Of a stretch of DNA of 64,000 nt, positions 50,993-58,039 are shown one piece after another (the first letter of the stretch is position 1; each line of letters starts with the position of its first letter). Source of the stretch: Deltaproteobacteria bacterium (GTDB lineage: Bacteria > Myxococcota > Myxococcia > Myxococcales > 40CM-4-68-19); the NCBI GenBank assembly GCA_005879535.1, contig VBKI01000060.1:30217-94216 (forward strand), written 5' to 3'. Below the pieces are notes generated by a model. It searched no databases and had not been told where the DNA came from. It worked only from the letters and a program-made list of their open reading frames with translations. Made by a program: the position numbers and the translations under genes.

Positions 50993-52537
50993 ATGGCCAT
51001 CACGAAATCTCCCGTCGATTCGGTCCAGGACGTTCTCCGGGACCCCGAAATCCGCCGGCTCCTCGACAGACCCGAGCACCAGGGCCTCGAGCTGCCGCAC
51101 AGCAGGCAGATCTATACGAACCGCGCGCTGCAGATGGACCAGATCGGCGTGGTCGGATTCGACATGGACTACACGCTGGCCGTGTACTCCATGCGGCAGA
51201 TCGAAGAGCTCGCCTTCCACATGACGCTGGACCGGCTGGTGGCCGGGCGCGGGTACCGGGCCGAGCTGCGCAACCTCAATTACGACCACGAGTTCGTCAT
51301 CCGCGGTCTGGTGGTCGACAAGGACTTCGGCAACATCTTCAAGATGGACCGGCACAACCACGTCGGCCGCTGCTATCACGGAAGGCGGCAGCTCTCGCTC
51401 GACGAGCGCCGGGCGCTCTACCAGACCAACGAGAAGATCCGGTTGAGCCTGCCGCGCTTCGCCTGGATCGATACGCTCTTCAGCCTTCCCGAAGCGTGCC
51501 TCTACGCGGAGATCATCGAGGGGCAGGAGGGGCGCGGCGAGAAAGTCGACTACCACAAGCTCTACGACGACACGCGGGAGAGCATCGACGAGGTGCACCG
51601 CGACGGGTCCCTGAAGAGCGAGGTGCGCAAGGACCTGGGGCGATTCATCAAGCCCGATCCGGAGCTGCCCTCGGCGCTGCACAAGCTGCGCTCCGGGGGG
51701 AAGAAGCTGTTCGTGCTCACGAACTCCCTGTGGGACTACACGGACGCCGTGATGAGCTTTCTGCTCGACGCGCGGCTGCCCGAGTATCCGTCGTGGCGGA
51801 ACTACTTCGACTACATCGTGGTGGGGGCGCAGAAGCCGGCGTTCTTCGCCGAGCACAGCCCGTTCATCGAGCTCAATCCCGACGGCACGGTGGCGCGCTC
51901 GCAAGTCGATGCGCTGGAGCGCGGCAGGATCTACGAAGGCGGCAACCTCTTCGACTTCGAGCGGATGACGGGGTTCGCGGGCGACCGCGTGCTCTACGTC
52001 GGCGATCACATCTACGGCGACATCATCCGCAATCGGAAGGCGTCGCAGTGGCGGACCTGCTTCGTCGTGCAGGAGCTGGAGCGGGAGATCGAGTACATCG
52101 AGGCGCACGCCGAGGACGTGGTCCGCCTCAACGAGCTCGACGAGCTGCGCGCGAGACTCGACGACATGATCAACCATCACAAGCTGCTGCTCAACGCGAT
52201 GGATCGACGGATCGAGCGGGGCGGGCCGCTGCCGGCGGACCTCGAGCCACGGCGGCAGCGCGAGAAGCAGGACCTGGAGAAGCTGCGTCGCGCGTTCAGG
52301 ACCACGCTTGCCGAGGGGGCGGAGCTGGAGGCCCGATTCGAGACGGGCGCGAATGCCTATTGGGGGTTGGTGTTCAAGGAAGGAAACGAGAACTCCCGCT
52401 TCGGCGAGCAGGTGGAGGACTACGCCGACCTGTACACGTCGAGGGTCTCGAATTTCCTCTACTATTCTCCGATGCAGGTGTTCCGCTCGCCGCGCGCCAC
52501 CATGCCCCACGAACGGACGACGCTAAGGCGCGGATAG
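50993..52537 (+). CDS. HAD-IG family 5'-nucleotidase
   Basis: A 514-aa cytosolic nucleotidase of the HAD superfamily. The catalytic DxDxT is in GFDMDYTLAVY (Asp57, Asp59). Motif II is FVLTNSLWDYT, and later VLYVGDHIYGDIIRNRK carries the motif III/IV Asp. Length and layout match the HAD-IG 5'-nucleotidase group, similar to eukaryotic cN-II. The start at 50993 (MAITKSPVDSVQDV) is chosen because the frame is open upstream only in short nonsense. A GGGGAG site lies about 17 bases away. The stop codon is the TAG of the palindromic element. Confidence 0.92.
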   Translation: MAITKSPVDSVQDVLRDPEIRRLLDRPEHQGLELPHSRQIYTNRALQMDQIGVVGFDMDYTLAVYSMRQIEELAFHMTLDRLVAGRGYRAELRNLNYDHEFVIRGLVVDKDFGNIFKMDRHNHVGRCYHGRRQLSLDERRALYQTNEKIRLSLPRFAWIDTLFSLPEACLYAEIIEGQEGRGEKVDYHKLYDDTRESIDEVHRDGSLKSEVRKDLGRFIKPDPELPSALHKLRSGGKKLFVLTNSLWDYTDAVMSFLLDARLPEYPSWRNYFDYIVVGAQKPAFFAEHSPFIELNPDGTVARSQVDALERGRIYEGGNLFDFERMTGFAGDRVLYVGDHIYGDIIRNRKASQWRTCFVVQELEREIEYIEAHAEDVVRLNELDELRARLDDMINHHKLLLNAMDRRIERGGPLPADLEPRRQREKQDLEKLRRAFRTTLAEGAELEARFETGANAYWGLVFKEGNENSRFGEQVEDYADLYTSRVSNFLYYSPMQVFRSPRATMPHERTTLRRG

Positions 52538-52617
52538 TCCCAAGGCAGCGCGCGGAACCCCGCGGCGCGGAACCCCGCGGCGCTGCGGGAGAGCCGGCGC
52601 CACCCCGCGCCGGGCTA
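52535..52617. repeat. Palindromic interspersed element, copy 2 (83 bp, with 15-bp internal duplication)
   Basis: This copy begins TAGTCCC and ends GGGCTA, like copy 1. It contains the same two hairpins plus a tandem 15-bp duplication: CGCGGAACCCCGCGG at 52551-52565 and again at 52566-52580. That accounts for the 15-bp length difference. The first TAG is the stop codon of the HAD nucleotidase gene (52535-52537). A further stem, GCCGCC-GAA-GGCGGC, lies just beyond at 52622-52636. Confidence 0.8.
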
Positions 52618-52723
52618 CGCGGCCGCCGAAGGCGGCTTAGCGACTACGCTTTAGCCGGTACAGGTTGAATGCCGCACACGGTCACGACATCTCACGTGGC
52701 GCCGAAGTCGCCCTGAGGTCACC

Positions 52724-55700
52724 ATGAGGGGAATGAGCCCCCGCGTCCTCCCGCTGCTTGCATTCATCTCCGGCCCGGTCTTCGCGCTGGGCGTCGCGCC
52801 CGCACACCTGCAGCCCGGGCCCACGCTTTCCCTTCCCTGGGCCGAGCACGGGCGCCTCTCCCAAGTGACGGGACGTTCGGGCGTCGGATGGTCGCAGGAG
52901 GCATACGTCGTGCCGCAGCGGCCGGGAAAGAACCTGGTCCGGTATTTCGATTATCAATGGCGCGATTACGATTATCTGTCGGACGACGGCTCCGCCGGGC
53001 TGCGGCTCTATTTCTATGACCGCGAATATCCCGTGGCGCGCATCGCGGGTGGCCTGATTCGCGAGAGCTGGCGGTACCTGAGCGATCGCTTCCAGTACAA
53101 GCCGTCGTTCCGCGTCCCCTACATCCTTTACAACACGTACCGCGAGTTCCTGGAGACCAACGTCTTCGCGGTCCAGGAGGGCGTGCTCGGCGTCACCAGC
53201 CCACAGGACCTGCGGATGTCCTTGCCGTACGCGGGAGAGCGGGAGTTCTTCAAGCTGGTCTCGACGCACGAGATGACGCACCAGTTCCACATCCAGAAGG
53301 TGGCGGAGCGCGCCGCCAGCGCCGGGCTCGAGAGCCCCATCGGGATGATGCCGCTCTGGTTCATCGAAGGACTCGCCGAGTACTACGCGCACAACCAGCA
53401 GATGGACAGCGAGACGGAGATGTTCCTCCGCGACATCGTGCTGAACCCGAACGGCGAGATCGGCTACGACTTCCCGTCGCTCGCCGAGGATCGGCCGTAT
53501 TCGTACCTGTATACGTACAAGTACGGGCAGGCGAAGCTGGTGTTCCTCAGCGAGGTGTACGGCGAGCGGGTGATCCAGGGCGTGCTCGATCAGAGCCCGA
53601 GGCTGGCGGGCGGCGGTCGCGGTCGCGGCGACTCTCGCGAGGGATTCATGCAGCTCCTCGGCCACGTCGCCGGCGACACGCCGGCGCAGATGAACGCCCG
53701 GTGGTCCACCTGGGCGCGCAAGCGCGTGATGCGCACGTATCTCGACGCCAAGCAGGACCTGCCCGACGTCACCGAGCTGAAGCTGTCGGACGAGCTGGAC
53801 GCCTTCACCAGCTCGAAGGACGGCAACCTGCTCTTCTACCGCGGCGTCGAGCGCGAGACGGCGCGCGCCAAGCTGATCGTGCTCGACCGCCGCGACCCTT
53901 CGTCGGCAACGCAGATCGCGATCGACCAGCATCCGGGGACGGAGAGCCTGCACCCGGTGCTGCGGTCGGTGATGGCGGTGAGCGACGACGCCATCGCCTG
54001 GTTCGCGCAGTCGGGCGATTCCGACGTCCTGCACGTGCGGTCGCTCCGGCGGCAGGAGCGGAAGCCGGGCAAGTCCCCGCGCGTGCGCGTCGATCTCAAG
54101 CTCGGCGAGACCCGGGTGATCCGGGTCATCCGCGACGGACTGATCGAGGCGGGCGATCCCACCTTCAGTCCGGACGGGACGCAGCTCGCCTTCTACGGAC
54201 TCGACCGCGACGGCAAGATCGACATCTACACGCTGAACCTGCAGGACAAGGATCCGCACGTCCGCCGGCTGACCGACGACCTGTACAGCGAGCGAGATCT
54301 GTCCTGGGGCGACGACGGCATCATCTACGCCAGCGACGCGACCGAGAGCAGCCGGTACAACCTCTTCCGGATCGACCCCGAGCACGGAACCCGCACCCGG
54401 CTCACCGACGCTCCCGTCGACCAGCGCTATCCAGTGACGCTCGCCGGCGGCGCGATCGTGTTCGCCAGCGACGCGGGCGGCAAGTACGACCTGTGGTTCA
54501 TGCAGAACGGCCGGATCAAGCGCGTGACCGACTTCGCGACCGCGCTCTCGCACCCCGGCCTGGCTCCCAACGGCCTGTACGGAGTGGCGTTCTATGGCGC
54601 GCGCTTCCGCCTCTTCGAAGTGCAGACTCCCGCGCTGCTGAGCGTCGACGAACAGGACGCGGTCCCGCCCAGCTATCTCGCGACCATCGACAAGCCGCAG
54701 CCGTTTCCGGACGAACCGATTCCGCAGAACGCGCCCACCTACGATCCCTACGACGTCGGCAAGAACTGGAAGGTGGAGGGCGGCGGCGCGGCCATCGGCG
54801 GAGCGGGCGTCGGATTCGCTCCGGTGGGATCGGGCGGGGTGCTCTTCGCGGACATCATGCGCGACCGGTCTGCGCTCATCAACCTGGCCATCTATGGGTC
54901 CTTCGATCTCACGGATGCCCTCGCGTTCTACGTGGACAGGTCGCAGCGGCTGACCTGGGGCATCGGCGCGTTCCACACCTTCCAGCAGGGCCGCGATACG
55001 CAGTTCCCGTCGGCGCGCCAATGCTTCCAGCCGCTCACGGTGGCGAACCAGGCGGCGGCGTGCGAGATCCTCTACCTGCAGCGCGAATTCGGCGTGGAGG
55101 GGCTGCTGTCGTACCCGTTCTCGACGTTCAGCCGGCTCGACGCAAGCGCACGCTTGATGGGGGTGACGCGAAGCTTCTTCGACAACTTCGCCTACGACCG
55201 CTTCGGTTACCCCTCGGCCAACGTGCCCGCGGACGAGCTGTCGGCGATCAAGGGATCGGATCCGCAGGGCGAAGTGAGCCTCGGCTATGGCTGGGATACC
55301 ACCCGCTACGGACCGGGCGGATCGATCGGCGGCACCTCGCTGCTGGTCCAATTGGGCGGCGGCGACATTCCCACGCGCGGCCTCGACGGCTTCTACACAT
55401 ACCTGCAGGCGGACGCGATCCACACCTTCCGGGTGGTGGGCCGGAGCAAGCTGAACCTGCGCCTCGCTGCCGGCGCGGCGCAGGGCAGCCGGTTCGGGCG
55501 ACGCTTCTATCTCTCGAGCTTCGACAACCTGCGCGGGTTCCGCTGGGGCGATGCCCGCCTGCTCGGCGACGGCTACTACGTCGGCCAGGCGGAGTTCCAG
55601 TTCCCGCTCGACGTACTGATCCGCTTCGCCTTCTTCAGCGGCCTGACCGGCGTAGTCGGATTCGATTTCGGCGGCGTGGTCGATTCGAACCACGCCGTCC

Positions 55701-55927
55701 TCAACCACTCCGGACGGGGCTGGACGAAGCTGCACTCGACGCTCACCGACGCCTGGGCGAACCGAACTGCGGATTACGTGCTCGGCGTGAACTTAGGATT
55801 CGGCCCCTTCGAGCTGCGCGTCCAGTTCGCCCACGGCATCGACGTCGGCGGGCTGGTTCCGGAGCAGGACTCCCACGGCAACCCCACCTGGGTGCCAAAC
55901 ATCTCGCTGCACTACGTGTACTTCTAG
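52724..55927 (+). CDS. Zincin peptidase + TolB-type propeller + outer-membrane barrel fusion
   Basis: A 1067-aa exported protein; start ATG at 52724 or 52733. A signal peptide (VLPLLAFISGPVFALG) is followed by a gluzincin-like peptidase with STHEMTHQFH (His182, Glu183, His186) and WFIEGLAEYYAHN, where a glutamate should be the third ligand. Residues about 360-620 form a TolB/WD40-type propeller with FSPDGTQLAFYGL, DDGIIYASDATE and GGAIVFASDAGGKYD. The last 350 residues are a beta-barrel with SFDNLRGFRWGDARLLGDGY, the BamA-like RGF motif, ending SLHYVYF. Peptidase, propeller and barrel in one chain is uncommon. Confidence 0.85.
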   Translation: MRGMSPRVLPLLAFISGPVFALGVAPAHLQPGPTLSLPWAEHGRLSQVTGRSGVGWSQEAYVVPQRPGKNLVRYFDYQWRDYDYLSDDGSAGLRLYFYDREYPVARIAGGLIRESWRYLSDRFQYKPSFRVPYILYNTYREFLETNVFAVQEGVLGVTSPQDLRMSLPYAGEREFFKLVSTHEMTHQFHIQKVAERAASAGLESPIGMMPLWFIEGLAEYYAHNQQMDSETEMFLRDIVLNPNGEIGYDFPSLAEDRPYSYLYTYKYGQAKLVFLSEVYGERVIQGVLDQSPRLAGGGRGRGDSREGFMQLLGHVAGDTPAQMNARWSTWARKRVMRTYLDAKQDLPDVTELKLSDELDAFTSSKDGNLLFYRGVERETARAKLIVLDRRDPSSATQIAIDQHPGTESLHPVLRSVMAVSDDAIAWFAQSGDSDVLHVRSLRRQERKPGKSPRVRVDLKLGETRVIRVIRDGLIEAGDPTFSPDGTQLAFYGLDRDGKIDIYTLNLQDKDPHVRRLTDDLYSERDLSWGDDGIIYASDATESSRYNLFRIDPEHGTRTRLTDAPVDQRYPVTLAGGAIVFASDAGGKYDLWFMQNGRIKRVTDFATALSHPGLAPNGLYGVAFYGARFRLFEVQTPALLSVDEQDAVPPSYLATIDKPQPFPDEPIPQNAPTYDPYDVGKNWKVEGGGAAIGGAGVGFAPVGSGGVLFADIMRDRSALINLAIYGSFDLTDALAFYVDRSQRLTWGIGAFHTFQQGRDTQFPSARQCFQPLTVANQAAACEILYLQREFGVEGLLSYPFSTFSRLDASARLMGVTRSFFDNFAYDRFGYPSANVPADELSAIKGSDPQGEVSLGYGWDTTRYGPGGSIGGTSLLVQLGGGDIPTRGLDGFYTYLQADAIHTFRVVGRSKLNLRLAAGAAQGSRFGRRFYLSSFDNLRGFRWGDARLLGDGYYVGQAEFQFPLDVLIRFAFFSGLTGVVGFDFGGVVDSNHAVLNHSGRGWTKLHSTLTDAWANRTADYVLGVNLGFGPFELRVQFAHGIDVGGLVPEQDSHGNPTWVPNISLHYVYF

Positions 55928-56103
55928 GAGATCCCTCACGCACTGCCTGTGATGCACGCTCTAGATCCGGCGCCTTCGGCGCCTCCACCAAGGGGGAGCT
56001 CGCTCCCCCCTGGACCCCCAAGAGCATCGAATGAACGAGCGGGCGGCTGCTCGTTGAAAACGCGGCGCTGCGTGCCGACCCTTGGCCCACATCGGGAGGC
56101 AGC
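55928..56103. terminator. Triple-hairpin intergenic region
   Basis: Between the fusion peptidase and DoxX lie three inverted repeats: GGCGCC-TTC-GGCGCC at 55969-55983, GGGGGAG-CTCG-CTCCCCC at 55992-56009, and AACGAGC...GCTCGTT at 56034-56055. The first two are strong GC stems and probably end transcription from the upstream gene. No T-run follows, so it is not a classical intrinsic terminator. A GGGAGG ribosome site precedes the DoxX ATG. Confidence 0.5.
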
Positions 56104-56610
56104 ATGTCGCTCACAATGGAATGGAACGGCGCGCGGTTGCGGAAGGAAGCGGCCCTGATACCGCCGCGGGCGGCGCTCGGCGCGAGCATGGTCTACCACG
56201 GGCTCTTAAAACTGCGGGAGGGAGCGCCGGAGCAGGTGGGCGGGTGGTTCGAAAACATCGGGTTGAAACCGGGCAAGCCTCTCGCCATCGCCACGGGAGT
56301 CGCCGAGATGTTCGCGGGAGTCGCCGCGATCCTCGGCCTGTGGACGCGGCCGGCAGCGCTCGCAGTCCTCGTCACCCAGTCCTTCGCCGTCGGCAGGGTG
56401 CACGCGAAGAACGGTTACGACGTCACCAAGGGCGGGTTCGAGTACAACATCGCCCTGATGTGCATCGCGGGCGCCCTCCTCATCGCCGGCCCCGGCCTGT
56501 TTTCGGCCCACGAGGGCATCGAGCGACTTGCCGAAGGCCGCGGCCCGAGAAAGTTTCTCCGCAAGGCCCGGCCCTCGCCGCTTCTCCGCTTCATCAAGCT
56601 GCTCAAGTAG
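56104..56610 (+). CDS. DoxX family membrane protein
   Basis: A 168-aa protein with about four hydrophobic segments. The DoxX pattern is present: RAALGASMVYHGLLKLRE, then AEMFAGVAAILGLWTRPAAL, and RVHAKNGY with a characteristic VTKGGFEYNIALMCIAGALLI. DoxX-like proteins are small integral membrane proteins of unclear role, some tied to redox or thiol stress. The start at 56104 follows a GGGAGG ribosome site at the right spacing. The C-terminal 25 residues are basic (PRKFLRKARPSPLLRF), cytoplasmic by the positive-inside rule. It converges with the Cys-rich membrane gene across 64 bp. Confidence 0.9.
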   Translation: MSLTMEWNGARLRKEAALIPPRAALGASMVYHGLLKLREGAPEQVGGWFENIGLKPGKPLAIATGVAEMFAGVAAILGLWTRPAALAVLVTQSFAVGRVHAKNGYDVTKGGFEYNIALMCIAGALLIAGPGLFSAHEGIERLAEGRGPRKFLRKARPSPLLRFIKLLK

Positions 56611-56674
56611 GCCGGAGTCCCGTGCCGGCTGAACCAACAAGCCCCGCCCTACCCGGCTGAACCGCCCCCGCGAT

Positions 56675-57217
56675 TCACCGACGCGCCGCGACAAGAACTG
56701 GCGCCCCGGCCGCCACCGTCCCTGCGAGCATGCCGAGCACCCCCGCGACGCCGGCGATGGTGCACCCCAGCGCTCCAGTCAGCGCGGCGACGGCCACCGC
56801 CGCGGCGACAAACCGCCGATCCGGCTCCCGGCGCGCCGCGCTTCTCGCGATCATCACGCCAGCGACCGCTCCGCCCACCACGCACGCAGGCAAACACAGC
56901 GACATGCACGCCGGACCGAAGCAGGCGTGACCCAGCGTCGCCATCAGCAGCGGCATCCCGAGCGGAGCAGCGCCGGCAATGAGACCCGGCACGATGCCGC
57001 GCCCACCCGGCCCCCCCGCGTACGAACCACCGACGCAGACGACAAGGAGCGTTCCGGCCAGCGCGCTGGTCAACGCCAACGGCCGCCCGCAGGCGACCGC
57101 CGCGGCCGCCGCCGCGAGGACGAATGGCGCGACACGGAGCGCTGCCCGCAGCCGCCCCAACTCGTACGCACGCCGGGCGCGCATCTCCAGCGCGACCGCG
57201 CTCTCATTCGCTGCCAT
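56675..57217 (-). CDS. Cys-rich integral membrane protein downstream of an ECF sigma gene
   Basis: A 180-aa membrane protein, start ATG at 57217, with about five hydrophobic segments. The N-terminal 28 residues (AANESAVALEMRARRAYELG) are soluble and helical, which could bind a sigma factor. Between helices lies the Cys cluster HACFGPACMSLCLPAC (C-x4-C-x3-C-x3-C). The gene overlaps the sigma-factor stop by 14 bp and lies in its operon. I do not recognise a family. An anti-sigma or metal-linked role would fit position and cysteines, as inference. Confidence 0.75.
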   Translation of the reverse strand: MAANESAVALEMRARRAYELGRLRAALRVAPFVLAAAAAAVACGRPLALTSALAGTLLVVCVGGSYAGGPGGRGIVPGLIAGAAPLGMPLLMATLGHACFGPACMSLCLPACVVGGAVAGVMIARSAARREPDRRFVAAAVAVAALTGALGCTIAGVAGVLGMLAGTVAAGAPVLVAARR

Positions 57218-57734
57218 GTCGCGTCCTCCAGGCGAGCCGGAAACGCGCGAGCGCCCGCGCCAGGCGCTTGCGAAACGTCGCGCCCTGCACTGCCCGCGGC
57301 CCGCCGGCCATCGCCATGATCGTCTCCAGATCCATCGGTCGAAGGCTCCCCAGCACCGCCTCGGCGGCGACTGAGAGGTCGCGCTCGATCGCCACTTCCT
57401 CCGGCGACGCGCGCACATCTGCGCGCTCCGGCGGTGGAACCGGCTCCTCGCGACGCCGCTGGCGCTGGCGCCGCAACGTCCGGCACTCCGACGCTGCGAT
57501 CCCCAGCGCCCAGGCGAGCGCATCGCGGTCCCCGTCGTACTCGCCCGCGCGTGAGAACACGCGCAGCAGCGCAGCCTGCGCCGCATCCTCGCCATCGGCC
57601 GCTCCGACATAGCGGACGGCGAACGCGCGAAGCCGCGGCCAGAGCAGAGCGAACGCCGGCGAAAAGGCGCCGCGATCGCCGTCTGCAAGCCGCTGCATCA
57701 GCCGCCGCAGCTCGGCGCGCTCGCCGCCCTCCAC
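57204..57734 (-). CDS. ECF-type RNA polymerase sigma factor
   Basis: A 176-aa sigma-70 family protein. The sigma-2 region reads LMQRLADGDRGAFSPAFALL, WPRLRAFAVRYVGAADGEDAAQ and ALLRVFSRAGEYDGDRDALA. The C-terminal part (AVLGSLRPMDLETIMAMAGG, then RKRLARALARFRLAW) is a shortened sigma-4-like region. The frame is open to 58007, but that extension has poor third-position GC and runs over another small gene, so the GTG at 57734 with an upstream AAGAGG site is preferred. It lies between the Cys-rich peptide gene (8 bp gap) and the Cys-rich membrane gene. Confidence 0.85.
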   Translation of the reverse strand: MEGGERAELRRLMQRLADGDRGAFSPAFALLWPRLRAFAVRYVGAADGEDAAQAALLRVFSRAGEYDGDRDALAWALGIAASECRTLRRQRQRRREEPVPPPERADVRASPEEVAIERDLSVAAEAVLGSLRPMDLETIMAMAGGPRAVQGATFRKRLARALARFRLAWRTRHGSE

Positions 57735-57742
57735 ACCCGCGG

Positions 57743-57883
57743 CTACCTCTTGCTCAGCGGGCAATCTTCGCACGGGATGGGACAATTCTCCCCGCACGGC
57801 AGGCTGCACCGCAAGCCATTCCCCGCCCACGCAAGCGCAGGCAACGAGAGCGCCGCAATCAGCGCGACCCACTTGAGCCTCAT
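57743..57883 (-). CDS. Small exported Cys-rich peptide (46 aa)
   Basis: A short frame read directly from the sequence: signal peptide MRLKWVALIAALSLPALAWA, then a 26-residue mature part, GNGLRCSLPCGENCPIPC followed by EDCPLSKR, with five cysteines spaced C-x3-C-x3-C-x3-C-x2-C. An AGGAGG ribosome site at 57894-57889 lies 5 bases before the ATG. Third positions are strongly GC, unlike the overlapping sigma frame. The stop is 8 bp before the sigma-factor GTG. It is not found in the longer open frames and would be skipped by most gene callers. The regular Cys spacing suggests metal binding or disulfides in the periplasm. Function unknown. Confidence 0.75.
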   Translation of the reverse strand: MRLKWVALIAALSLPALAWAGNGLRCSLPCGENCPIPCEDCPLSKR

Positions 57884-57899
57884 GTCGACCTCCTGTTCC

Positions 57900-57921
57900 G
57901 GCCGCGCACATCTGCGCGGCC
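57900..57921 (-). promoter_or_regulatory. Leader hairpin of the Cys-peptide/sigma operon
   Basis: A perfect inverted repeat, GGCCGCGCA-CATC-TGCGCGGCC, with 9-bp arms lies 6 bp upstream of the AGGAGG site of the Cys-rich peptide gene. In the transcript it would fold next to the ribosome site and could control translation. A GAGGAGG-like string lies on its far side. The promoter itself, shared region 57922-58039 with the divergent peptidase gene, could not be defined. Confidence 0.5.
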
Positions 57922-58039
57922 TTCACCTCCTCTAGGCGCGAGAGCCCGCCCGCGTGACAGGCAGCCTCGCACAGGGGTCTGACAACCCGGCAAATGAGCG
58001 CCCCCACTCGACCGCGCCCGTGGTAGAGAGCGCACCCCC

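Noticed and set aside
47825..52510. Very long minus-strand open frame (1561 codons) opposite the VWA lipoprotein and HAD nucleotidase genes
   Set aside because: It is Arg/Gly/Val-rich, has no domain pattern, and lies antisense to two well-supported genes. High GC removes stops, which explains its length.
56630..56670. Repeated CCGGCTGAACC strings, also seen near 639
   Set aside because: Three short matches of 11 bp in a high-GC window are not enough to call a repeat family.
57735..58007. Extended N-terminus for the ECF sigma factor
   Set aside because: The extension has poor third-position GC and runs over the Cys-rich peptide gene. A GTG with a ribosome site at 57734 fits the family start.
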